Shown here one piece after another: positions 12,056 to 23,395 of a stretch of 64,000 nt of DNA. Made by a program: the position numbers and the translations under genes. Source of the DNA: Pararge aegeria (Eukaryota; Arthropoda; Insecta; Lepidoptera; Nymphalidae); NCBI RefSeq assembly GCF_905163445.1, contig NC_053183.1, forward strand, positions 11,098,001 to 11,162,000, written 5' to 3'. The notes below the pieces were generated by a model, which was not told the origin of the DNA, made no database searches, and saw only the letters and a program-made list of their open reading frames with translations. Every line of letters begins with the position of its first letter. The stretch's first letter is position 1.

Positions 12056-13570
12056 AAAAGGAGTAGGTATACGAAGCTGACTGCCAACCTTCGCTAGTCG
12101 GAGAGGCATCGCAAGAAGATTAACTTCAGGCTTCAGATACAGGTTTACAAGTCTCAGGAGATGTTGACTAAACAATTAGAGATTAGGAGTATAAGGATTG
12201 AAGAAATTATAAATTACACCATACATATTCTCTCTATCCAATATTACAAGTAGTAATTTAAAATATCATTTATTTATTTTTTTATTCAGGAGAATATTAA
12301 TTTGTACATTCCATCCAATTTCTCATAAATCATTGGCCCGTCATAGCACTCGACATCAAAAGCTCCGAGAAAACCATATCTGGTTTAACGTTAACGTTCC
12401 ATTTGAGTTATGAGTTTTCAATTGTTAATAAATACTTACATAAATGTAGAGGGCAACTGTTTAAAATTTTAATCAAGCGTCCATTAGTAAGTAGCGATTT
12501 GGTAATCATGTGTGTTACATTCAATATATCCCTCGTGTATTTGCCTGCGTATTCAATCGTGAGCTGAATTAAATTTGTATATATTCTTATAGCGTTGACC
12601 TGGCATAATAAGCAGGATATAAATATTTTCAGCTATGACAACTTAAGTGTTTTGCCCACTTGTTACTACTTCGTTCGCGTTTCTTTTGTCTAGTTAAAAA
12701 TCCCGCTGGAACACTTTGTTTTCCCGTGATAAAATATGTCCTATGCAAACTATTTCAGAGCAAAATAACATCAAGAGAGGTTCAATTCATGGAAAGTAAA
12801 AGTTATGCAAAGGTACATATGGCATTTTTTAAGAAACTACATATTTATAATAGTTTTTCCAAAAGATATCATTCCATGTCCATCACCACGATTTGAGCTA
12901 CATGTTCGCCAAACTTTATCGCGATAAATTATACGGTTGAACCGAGCATAGGTAACTAACAAACAAACACACACTTTTTTTGCAATAATGATATCAGTAT
13001 ATACACTGTATAGTAACATTAGTAGGTACATATATTATATACTGTGTAGTTTTGTTCAGTATTATATATACTAATCAGTATCAACTAATTTATCTATTAA
13101 CGAAAAATTATATCGTACATTACTCACCTAGCTTTATTACAAACATCGAAGGTTATGTCTAAAAGACATGCCATTTCCGCTGAGCGTGGCAATTTTGATA
13201 AAAAATTCAGCTGCACAAGCTTTTGTGTTCCTATTTATAGACAGCTAAAGTTGTGACAGACATGCTATGAACGTTTCGGTAACGAAACCCTGAAAGGATT
13301 GTCACAATTATATGCATACTATAAATATGTAAGTACCTACTTACTACCTTCATATCTTCTCAGTAATTAAGATATAGGTAAATCAGAACGTAACTATTTA
13401 AAGGCTACCTAAATAAAGAAAAACTAGGTATTAACTGTATCACCCTAGGTACAGATATCCTAAGAATTCAAAAGAGTTTCCTTTCTTCACCCCACGAGTC
13501 TCACAACTTACTCGCCTTGCTAGTATCTATTCTGGCGCACTTTTGCAAAATAAACGCACTGGATTAGAAC
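12056..13570. other. Nothing recognised
   Basis: AT-rich, without supported feature on either strand. Confidence 0.4.
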
Positions 13571-13571
13571 G

Positions 13572-13593
13572 TTGTTGTTGTTGTTGTTGTTGG
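13572..13593. repeat. (GTT)n microsatellite
   Basis: About seven copies of GTT. Confidence 0.9.
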
Positions 13594-14217
13594 TGACAAA
13601 ATAGTAATTCAAAATTTTTATAAATTCGTATGTCAAAGTTTTTGTTGCTATCAAGAGCGCAATCTTCAACCATGGGCGTAGCACTCAAAACGTCGCTATT
13701 GTCTCTTTGTATCACCTGCCTTATCCATTTGGCTATTTAGACGCCGGCTCTTGAGTCACCATAAGCGTAGATCAATTGTTGTAATGTGACATAAAAAGGT
13801 TTCGTGTCCGATAATACAAGTATTAAAATTACGATTATTACTTTCTAATATATATATATATTTGTATATTGTATATATCCTGATTTAAACATTACCAGCT
13901 GACCCTACCTTGAACTTGTTTAATGACATCTATGACAAGTAAATTGTCGCTAGTTGTTAATGCCGCCATGGTTCTTTGTTAACATAAAATTGTCCCAATT
14001 TAAGTTCGAAGCTTCTAAGGCTCTGAAACGTGGTCGCTTACTACGGGCCCAGTGCTGTTTGTTAGACTCCTTGGAAAATATTATTGAGAACTGTCTCTTG
14101 ACAGTTTTTTTTTTAAACTTACTACCCATAACTAAAAGTTACAATCTCTTTCATTATTTATAAGTAAATACACATACGTTATGCAAGTGTAACTTATAAA
14201 TGTTTACTTACTTCTAA
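13594..14217. other. Nothing recognised
   Basis: A short TA-rich run at 13850-13880; otherwise no supported feature. Confidence 0.4.
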
Positions 14218-14467
14218 ATTAAATAAATAAATAAATATACTACGACAATATACACATCGCCATCTAGCCCCAAAGTATTGCATGTGCATGTGCTTAGCAT
14301 GTGTTATGGGAACTACGATGACTGATGAATATTTTTATGAATAATATACAAAAATACTTACAGATAAACACCAAACACTGAAAAACATTCATTCACACAA
14401 ACATGTTCCAGTTGTGGGAATCGAAACCACGGCCTTGGACTCAGAAAGCAGGGTCGCTGCCCACTGC
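14218..14467 (-). mobile_element. SINE A (Metulj-like, tRNA-derived)
   Basis: On the minus strand: tRNA-like head with B box ggtttcgattcccac, body tgtttttcagtgtttgg, then gctagatggcgatgtg and an AAT/ATTT-type tail at 14218-14240. One of six copies in the window. Confidence 0.8.
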
Positions 14468-15060
14468 TAATTAATTTAGTTGTATATTTAAAAATGGCTC
14501 ACTATTCTTTTACAAAACGGTCCAAAAAAGATTTTAATGATTTCAGGACTCTTATGCATTTGTATGTATGTATAACTTATAAATTCCTGTACCAATTTGA
14601 ATAAATGGGTTAGTGACTTGTAACACGGGCTATACTTAAATAAAAAATACATGTTTGAATTGTTTTTAAAGACGTACTCGTTTAAAAAAAAAACTGTCCC
14701 TTAATATTATTGCTGATGGCTGACATAGTTAATAGGCGCAACTGACATGTCAACCCATCGTTATAATCACAGGTTTTCATTCGGCATTTTTCAGGTGGAA
14801 CATACTTTTTTACTAAAACTGTGAATTTTTAATAACACTAATCCATTAAGGCATTCCGTTAAATCATTTTGAATTGCTACGTGATTTCAGATCCTAACCT
14901 TGACATCTTTTGACCTAACATTATTATTAGTAACTTTTCCCAGTATCTACCTGTTTGTAACATAAACAGGTATGTCTTGTTTGAGCATGTTCGACTGCAA
15001 ATTACGATGTCCTTGATTTGTTACCCAGGTCGGGCCAATTAATAGTGCAGTTGGGTTTTT
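14468..15060. other. Nothing recognised
   Basis: AT-rich, without supported feature. Confidence 0.4.
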
Positions 15061-15064
15061 CATC

Positions 15065-15275
15065 ACAGATTCACATCATGACCCTGAGAGCACGCGCGTT
15101 AAACTGGCGCTCCTCTCCCAGATCTCTTTCCTGTCTTGTCGGAGTTGCCGTCTAATCGGACTATGAGTGCACAAAGTAAGAGCGCAACCTATTTTGTGCA
15201 CGATAATATCTCCCGCGTAGCTGGGAACCTCTCTGGTGATTGACCACCGTGGCCAAAATCGGTCAGGGAAAACTG
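15065..15275 (+). mobile_element. SINE D fragment
   Basis: Reverse complement shares ttcccagctacgcgggagat, then gcactcatagtc and gacaggaaagagat with the copy at 38480-38827, which has a tRNA-like head. The 68-residue minus-strand open frame here is repeat-derived. Confidence 0.5.
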
Positions 15276-16499
15276 TTTTCACTACTACCTTTTTCCCGCA
15301 ACATCATTTTTGCTTTGTTCCAGTTTTTTCCATCCTGTAGGACCCATTGTTTTTTCCCTACCTATTTTTACGTACCCGTGCATAGGTAAGACGGGCACAT
15401 TTTTGAAATCCCGCGGAAATGTTTCCCCTTGAGTCCTACGGACATAAACTTTGTATGTCCGTTTCAAGTTTTTTCTATGTCTATTTCTAATTTTATAAAG
15501 ATCGGTTCAGCCGAAAATATGTTGTTAACATACCAACAGACACACGTATTTTTAATACTGAGTAAAGATACCTATTTGCTTATGAGAGGAAGATTCCACC
15601 CCAACATAAAATGCTACTTGGTTTACTAATCACACTAATAGTGGAATGCCTGGTTATATATTGTCCTCGGAATCCAATTACTTGAAATGTTTATACATTC
15701 AAAGTAAACCAACAAATTTTCAAAGGGTATTCTTGAAATATAATAAATAACTATAAAACCCACCCCATATAAATGATAAAGCCGAACACTTATTAAAATT
15801 CGTGTAATTTTTATTTTATACCTCTATCTTAAATTTCATAACCTTAATGCACTCCGCTGTGAATTCCAAGTCACAAAATCCAAATTTTCCATTGAAACGT
15901 CGCGTCAGATTACTTTTTCTGCTACTGAGACCATAGTGTCCATGGAGCTAAACTTAATTACTAAAACATTATAAAAAATTACTTTCAGGCGTTAACAACT
16001 TGGCAGATAAAAGAGTAAATACGGTAGTTAATCTTCAAATTCAATGTCACTTACGAAGAATATCAAATGGACAAGTTTCTCTAAAGCATAAGATTATTAA
16101 TAGAGATCCGCAAGAGATTAATAGTTACCGGCTAGGCTAAGACAAATTAGTTCCTTTTTATAAGAGCGATATAGAAAGTAATAAAAAATAAGTGGCTAGA
16201 TGATGTTCAGCAGGACGTTTTTATTTTTATTCTGCAGGTTGACAACAGTTTTTTGATCTGAACTCAAGAAATGGCTAAAATAAGAACTTTTATACTGTTA
16301 ATGATTTTTTACAACAAAATGACATTTATGATTTAAATGTGTCTTTTCAATTATTTTTTTCTGTTAAGTATATTATTTGCATGATGCTTAAATTTTGCAC
16401 GCCACGTATGGTAATGTATAACCTAAAACCTTTTTAAATATGTAACGGCTTTAAAACGTGTATTTTGCAAATAAAGATATTCTATTCTATTCTGTTCTA
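15276..16499. other. Nothing recognised
   Basis: AT-rich, without supported feature. Confidence 0.4.
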
Positions 16500-16500
16500 C

Positions 16501-16821
16501 AAATTAGCCCTTGAGTGCAATCTCATCTAGTCGTAAGTGATGATGCAGTCTCTGATGGCAGCGGGCTAACCTATAAGGGAGTACGGTAGTCATGCCACTG
16601 ACCAGTTTCTACACGACATCACACCGGATATAAAATTGCTTAGCGGCACGCCTTTGTCGTTGGGGTGGTAACTAGCCACGGCCAAAGCCCATCCCAGCCC
16701 ACCAGACCAGACCAGAGAAAATCCAGAATAATATTATAAATTTCCAAATTGCCCCTGTCGGGAATCGGACCCGGGACCTCCTACTTAAATTCACAGCGCT
16801 TACCGTTGCGCCAGGGAGGTC
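16501..16821 (-). mobile_element. SINE B, full length (tRNA-derived)
   Basis: Minus strand begins cctccctggcgcaacggtaa (A box), then cccgggtccgattcccga (B box), then a body ending gattgcactcaaggg. About 320 bases. This is the reference copy of the family in the window. Confidence 0.85.
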
Positions 16822-16849
16822 GTAACGATTCGGCACTGTAGTAGAGCTA

Positions 16850-17025
16850 AGTGACAGAGTTCACCCGGGGAAATAGGTGCTACAGCCATGCTTATTTCTG
16901 GTGTCAAGCAGCATTGCCGGTTTCTGGTCTAAACGGCGTGGTTGCCGGTGTAAGTACAGGCCTAACTCATAAGCCTCAGGTTATTAGACACAGGGCGGGA
17001 CTTTCATGCCCTGCGAAGTGATGTT
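16850..17025 (+). repeat. Interspersed repeat family E (copy 2)
   Basis: Same blocks as 3470-3630 (gccatgcttatttctg, cgtggttgccggtgtaa). Confidence 0.6.
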
Positions 17026-18389
17026 TTCCGCTTACTCAGATGGCCGATCTACTTTATCCGACAATTATAACAATTAAAAAAACGGTCCTCAGACTCGCAA
17101 TAAAGTCATAACTTGTTCAACAGTGACTTCAAAGGGCTAATGTAATGAACAAAAACAAAATCAAGTGTATAAACAAAACTGTGGAACCATCCATCATTCC
17201 ATACAAGCTATTTTATAATAATTTACACGCAACATTTAACACAAGTCGCTGTCGTGAAATACCTGCACGTATCTACCTTTGTTGTCCCAACTTATTAACA
17301 TTTGCAAGTCTAACTAAATCTAAATCAAAGGCAAATAGTATCTAACATGACTCTACCCTGTCTCTACCCGTGATATTGTATTGATAACGTATTTAAATAT
17401 TTTCTGTAAAATAATATTGCGGTGGGTACTCTATGTTGACGTAAAATCGTTGACTGCTCTTTTTAATCACTGTATCATAAAAATGTTACTCAAATAGTAT
17501 TAGTAAATTTTTAAAAAATATAAGTTTCCCGAGTAACAGATTTGTTTTCGTTTTTCATAGGGCAAAAGATCGACACGTTTCTTTGTTAAATAATTTAACA
17601 AAATTAAAATATAATTTTATGTCTGACTTGAAATAGAGTAGCTTAGATTACTTATATTACTTTGATTTATTTAGCAGGTTATTACTTTAGAGGTTAAAAC
17701 AAGACGCAGAAGAAGTTGTTTTTTTAATTATTTATAAATGTTTTGATCTTGAGCATCTCCAAATAGTATTTAAATCTAGTGCTTAACATTCACCCAAGGA
17801 GACGTCATTAAAACAGTTTTAAACCCAGTCAAACTTTAAAATACTATATTAAGTTCTTTTAATAGGTATAACTACTACCGAAAGAGTAAACCGTAATTGC
17901 CATTCGGGTATTTAAATTAATAATGTTCCTTTTTTCTTCGAATTGGATTGCCGTCGGTGTTCGTTATAAATGAGGAAAAAGTTTTTTAAATATACAAAAA
18001 GGTCATTGATAATAATTAGCACTCGGGAAAGGTATAATGCTGGTTCGTTTATGGTCAATGCTGTAGGTCAGCCAAGGCCCGGTCAGGGTGAACCACGAAA
18101 GCCTTGCCGATGTGCATATGTACACCGAGGTGCATACAGTCAAATATGGCCCGCTGCCAACAACCTACATTCTCATTCAATCCACCTCGTCATGGTAATG
18201 TTTTTACGAGTAGTTTAAACAACCAATTGCCTTGCTTTGCGGTTTCGTGTGATAAAAAAAATTGGACTGCGGTGTCTCGTCTCAAGAAAAAGTACGAATG
18301 GACATAACGTAATATTTTATAAAGTGTAGGTGAAAACATAAATAAATTATAAAAATTAACATAATATATCAGCATTTTACTGGTTTACT
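17026..18389. other. Nothing recognised
   Basis: AT-rich. Short open frames at 17970-18307 have no recognisable motif. Confidence 0.4.
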
Positions 18390-18525
18390 ACGTGACGTGC
18401 ACTGGTCCCTTCTCAAAATGAGGTTTGAGCCCTTAATCCATAACGCTGGTTAAGTGATGCATGATGGTTTTCTCACGATCATTTTCTTCACTGTTTAAGC
18501 AAGTGAAATTTACTTGCTTAAAACT
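18390..18525 (-). mobile_element. SINE C fragment
   Basis: Carries tctcacgatcattttcttcact and gcaagtgaaat, the middle of the SINE C family; head missing. Confidence 0.5.
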
Positions 18526-18848
18526 GACTTTACTACGAAACTTTAGTCCGTATTGTAATTTGGCTAAACTGATGATTGTCTCGAAAACTTTTATATATTT
18601 ATATACCTAAACTGATAGGTAATGATATAAATTAAACACCTACACCGGCAAAAAAATAAAATATGTTAAGATAAATTAGTTAATGCTAATATTGTTGAAA
18701 ACAAAAGGCTATGTGCAGTTTTTCATATCAGGAATTTATTTTAGGATTAAAGTACATACGTCAAAATATGGAATTGTGTAATATCAACCAACCCTATTTA
18801 GCGATCCGGTACGATGTCGAGAAACCGTTTAGGGGTATGAATTAAATA

Positions 18849-19294
18849 TCCCTACTAATATTATAAATGTGAATGTAAGTTTGTTTGTTACGCTTTAACG
18901 CAAAAACTACTTAACCGATCCTCATGAAACTTTGTACACATATTCTTGAAAGTGTTAGAAGTAATAAAGGATATTTTTTATTCCGACATTAAGCTCGGTT
19001 CCTTTGGGAGAGGGGGTGAAAGTGTTTGACACCATAACTCCGACAAATTATAACCAATCTAAATAATTATTTTTGTACTATAGAGGTTATAATATGTGTT
19101 TAATTTTGCCCAAACTTTGTGTAGATCTGATGAATGTGGTTGGAGATAGAGGACAGAACTCCTTAGTGGACAGCAGCAAACCCCTCATTGAAGGCTTAGC
19201 GATGCCGAATACTTTAAATTTTTTTAGAGCTACAACTAAATTGAATGCCACATAAAAAAAATCAAACGCAGACGAAGTCACGGGCAATAGCTAG
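18849..19294 (+). mobile_element. Intact non-autonomous Helitron-like element
   Basis: Starts TCCCTACTAATATTATAAAT and ends gtcacgggcaatagCTAG, inserted exactly between A (18848) and T (19295). 446 bases. This is the best-preserved copy and allows the split copy at 3666-4904 to be understood. Confidence 0.8.
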
Positions 19295-20837
19295 TAAAAG
19301 ATAAACTACCTTAAAGGTTAGCCCGCTACCATCTTATACTGCATCAACACTTACCCCAAATGAGATTGCAGTCAAGGGCTAACTTGAAATTTGAGAACCT
19401 TAGTTTGTTACACAAGTTTCCTCAAAGTAAGACTTCTGCTAAGTACTTACCTACCAGAGTAAAAAATCCGGAATCACGCTGAATGAATTGTAGAAGGGTA
19501 ATCTAAAATAGGCGGATGGGACGCACGGATGTTACGGGAACTGCATCGTATTTTTCAACAATCCCATCACTTGACTTTGTAATTAGAATAATTTACTTCC
19601 GTTCCAAATTGCAGTCTCATTTCCCTACCCATAATGACTATACAGTCGATTGTAGATAAAACATCAATGTTTCATGTTTGTATTTGTTTTATAGTAACTC
19701 TATGCCCCATAATATACTTATTTACCTAATGAATTCTATTTTTTAACATGAAGCTAAATTCCTTCAATACGGTTAGTTTATATTTATCCACGGATCCAGA
19801 TAACCTTCGTTTGAACGCCTGGTGGGGCCAAAATTGTGAGGTAGGTACGAATTGAGGTTTGTTAAGGGTAGAGCCAGAGGATCGCTACCTACTTTATAGG
19901 TAAAGGCTCTGAAAACCCTTCCTCCCATAGGAAAAGAGGCCAAAGGCCTGTTGCAAGCCAATATTATTATTGGACCACTAAAGACGATAATAATTTATAG
20001 TCACTATGAAAAAACATTAAAAGTCACACCAAGTCGTAAGTACCCATAAAAACCGTAATATCACATACTTTCATAAGTAATACATACGTTTTAGTGACAT
20101 CCATAGCATGCTAAGCTGACTGTACTTGACAAGTATTTTTTCCGTTGAGTTACTACAGCCCTTTTGGTATTGCTATTGTGAAAGCACTGCTGCATTCCGT
20201 GAAAAAATGTTAATAGGCGAAAATATTTTATCAGATTTACCAAAGCAACGACCCGCATCGTTGGCGAGATTAGAATACCTATCATTAAATTGCTTTTATA
20301 TGGGTTACCCTTGGTAAATAGTTTGGTTTCGTCATTCATTAACATAATTATTATCGGGCTAGTTCTCTCCAAACAACTCGTCCTTTCAATCAGTCGACTT
20401 GCCTTTATTGTGGAAAGTTAATAGGTATTTAAACTATAATAATTGTCTCTACAATAAAAGAAGTTAAAGCCTCATAGTTTATAAGCGATCTTATTATTAT
20501 TGTTTGTCGACGACTGGAGAAAAAAAAACAAATTCCCCAGTAAATTTGACAACCAGGCAGCATTTATTTTAGTAACAAAGTAATATTCTCAAATAGCAAC
20601 ACAAACTTATCATGTACCTCTTTTTTTACCTCATTATATCCACTACAACATTTATTTATTTATTATATTACCTGCCATGATTGGCGTGCAAAAATCATTA
20701 TCATCATTTCAAACAAATAATTATTAAATATTATTAAATGGTATGTTATGATAGCGCAGTTATTTAACAAACAATTTTGTTTCAAAGTAACAACTAAATT
20801 AAATACTAAAATATCAAAACATGTTCTCAAATGTCAT
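19295..20837. other. Mostly unrecognised, one SINE B tail
   Basis: SINE B 3' fragment (+) at 19318-19392. The rest has no supported feature. Confidence 0.4.
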
Positions 20838-21115
20838 ATATATTCAGTTCAAATTCAAAATTCATTTAGGCCTAATTTATAAGCACTTTTGAAACGTCAA
20901 GTCAGTCTGTTTGTAGTGACTCTACCAAGTTGATTACTCTTATCAATATTATATATAATTTTAACCTAAATATTCACTTAAATCGTAATAACATTGATTC
21001 AGAAGATGCTCTTTCATTTTACTTTTAAATTTATTAAAATTATTTGTCTTAATGAAATCCAACGGTAGTTTATTGTATAGCTTAGAACAACCAGATCGAA
21101 AAAGGATTTAAGCTT
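20838..21115 (-). mobile_element. LINE 3' end with RT C-terminal remnant
   Basis: The left end has the tail shared with 3902-4080 (ttcatttaggcctaatttat). At 21110-20960 the minus strand reads KLYNKLPLDFIKTNNFNKFK, a typical end of a Jockey/CR1-like RT protein. Confidence 0.75.
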
Positions 21116-22129
21116 ATTAGATTTTCAGCGAATTTATGAAATTCTTTTAAAATTCTTCTTTTTATTTAAACAAAAAAATTACATACGAGTACATTAATTA
21201 GCCTTCTCGACTACCATTTCGGCTAAAATATCATGCTTCGTTGTAGTATGGTAGGTACGTAATTATTATCAAAAGCAGGGCCTACAATTTAGGTAGAGTA
21301 AATAAGACCACAGCGCATTGAAGAATTCCATTTAAAAATCAGGTGTCACGTAGTCATTTATAATTTGGGTGGATGCATTTATGGCAAGACTGCTTCGTCA
21401 TTCTAGATCAGGTTTTATTGTAGTCAAAGATCCCGTATTTAGAAAGCAAGCAGAGATCATTTTAACTTAGTATTCAAAAGTATAAGCAATGTGACTATAG
21501 AACTCAATGGTTAAAAGGAATGAGTTTTATTATATTTTATTTGTGTTTTAATCTATTTGGAAGAGAATCACTTTTCTATACATTGTATTGTTTTCTCTCT
21601 GTCTTTACCAAAAAATCAGTAATGTGCGAGTCAGTCTCACGTTCTAGGGATTTTCTCACTTACTTTTCATGCAATGGAAACGATAATGCCTATAACCTAT
21701 AATTGATTATTGTAATGGCACTAGACAGAATTTGTAATTAATAACACGTTTTTTTTTATGAATGTAGTTACAATTAATTGCTGGTGTGTCTTATGAATAA
21801 ATAAATGTAATTAGGGCACAAACAGAGGCATCAAAATAGGTTATTGCAATGAAGATGAAGATTTTTTTTAATTCAATAAAATATATTTTTATTTGAGGAT
21901 GATTATTTATTTTGTTTCATATTTTTCTATAATATAATGTAAATATCATTTTTATATATTATATATATAATTGTAGTTACTAATTTATTTATTTGTCTTT
22001 AGTTACAAATATTGTTTTTTATATATTATACGTATATATTTAAGTAATGAAATACATATTTATTTTATAGGTATATGTATATATGCACCACCTAACTATT
22101 TTTTTTACCTACCTGTTTTTTATCTTCGC
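21116..22129. other. Nothing recognised
   Basis: AT-rich, with TA-rich runs at 21940-22090. Confidence 0.4.
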
Positions 22130-22262
22130 CATTGGTTGCCTGGAAGAAATCACTATGAAGCGATAAGGCCGCCAAATTGTATACGTTGTTTTGTTATACT
22201 TTTCTTTTTTTTCCATGTACTTTTTGTGGTGTGCAATAAAAGTATATTAATTCATTCATTCA
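22130..22262 (+). mobile_element. LINE 3' tail with (ATTC)n end
   Basis: gttgcctggaagaaatc, gcgataaggccgccaaattg, gtgcaataaaagtatatt, then ATTC repeats: a retroelement 3' end of RTE-like style. Related copies lie at 28398, 29195, 37924 (-), 45765 (-) and 50555. Confidence 0.65.
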
Positions 22263-22589
22263 AATATACCAAGCTTTATAGACAGAGAATCTTGCACTAT
22301 AAGTGTTCGTTTTTACCATTTTGATATTGAGCCTTAGAAGAACCGCTATTATTTAAAACCTTGAAAATTGCATGTTTTACAAACAGGTTACTCGGTGTTG
22401 ACCGCTAAAAAATTACATTAACACCGTGTTTGTTGTGTTCCGAGAAATTTGAGGATTCTGTGCGCGGCGTTGTGAATCGCGATATAAATCGCGGATGCAG
22501 ATGATAAGCAATAAAATTAACAAAGCACGTAAAATAAAAGCATTTTTTCAAATAATTTTTAAAAGATCGCGAGACAACTTTTTTAAACC

Positions 22590-22890
22590 CACGTAAAAAA
22601 ACGTGTGAAACATCGAAATTGTTTTCTGTAAGTTATTGCAGATATTGCATAATGAAAAGATAAAACGTTACAAATTTGTTCCACAAATAAAAAAAATACA
22701 ACAAATACCACTCCTTTTTGTGAGTCGGTTAATAATGACTGATTTGTTACAAAATTAATATTCATTTTTATTGTTACATACGAAATATAAAAATTCAATC
22801 ATTTAGCGTGGCGATGCGTCGCCACGGCCTGTGTCGCCACGCCAAAAATCAGGTTTACCCTCCGCCTATAGATGTTTCACATCAAAAAAG
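22590..22890 (+). repeat. Interspersed repeat G with triple palindrome (copy 1)
   Basis: Nearly identical over about 280 bases to 39805-40078, same orientation. The end holds the palindromic gcgtggcga / tcgccacgc pair (22806-22842) and ccctccgcctatagatgttt. Possibly a non-autonomous DNA transposon; no terminal repeats defined. Confidence 0.7.
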
Positions 22891-23303
22891 CCGCCTGTAA
22901 ACTTACAACATTGTTTATGTATTATGCACTTATGCATACTTACTTACTTAATTTAGAGAACACGGTTGCAGAAGCTCATTGCGGCCTGGAGCTGTTAAAC
23001 TTATCTCAGATCAGCCCCTGAAGTTTTTACTTACCAGTAGCGTGAAGTTGGTTTCTTACAAGGGTATACATGTAGTAGGAAAATTGCATAAAACAGTAAA
23101 ATCCTCTCCCTATACGAGTTAGATATCAATTACAGGGTAAGCAGTGCTTTTGCGCATGTATGAAGTACACGCCACTAGTACTTACCCACGTTATGCATTA
23201 AACCGAATTTAAATGAGCCCATCTGATAAAGCGCTGTGTTGACACACGGACAAACAAACGAAGCGGTAAAACTTATAACTTATGTTTATTTCCTCTGTTT
23301 CAG
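22891..23303. other. Sequence upstream of aquaporin exon 1
   Basis: Contains repeat family F (23030-23180). It ends in the acceptor tcctctgtttcag. The promoter and first non-coding exon of the aquaporin are not visible here. Confidence 0.5.
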
Positions 23304-23307
23304 TGCA

Positions 23308-23395
23308 ATGGGTGAGCTAAGTAACAAGCTTGGTCTAAATGAACTGTCCGGAGGAGCAACAGGAATAAGCAAAGCTCTACTTGCCGAGTTTATAG
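23308..23395 (+). CDS. Drip: Aquaporin coding exon 1
   Basis: Encodes residues 1-29 and the first base of Gly30. It begins MGELSNKLGL and enters helix 1 (ISKALLAEFIG). The acceptor ends at 23303, four bases before the ATG; the donor is gtaaac at 23396. An open frame runs on into the intron to 23502 and is incidental. Confidence 0.9.
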
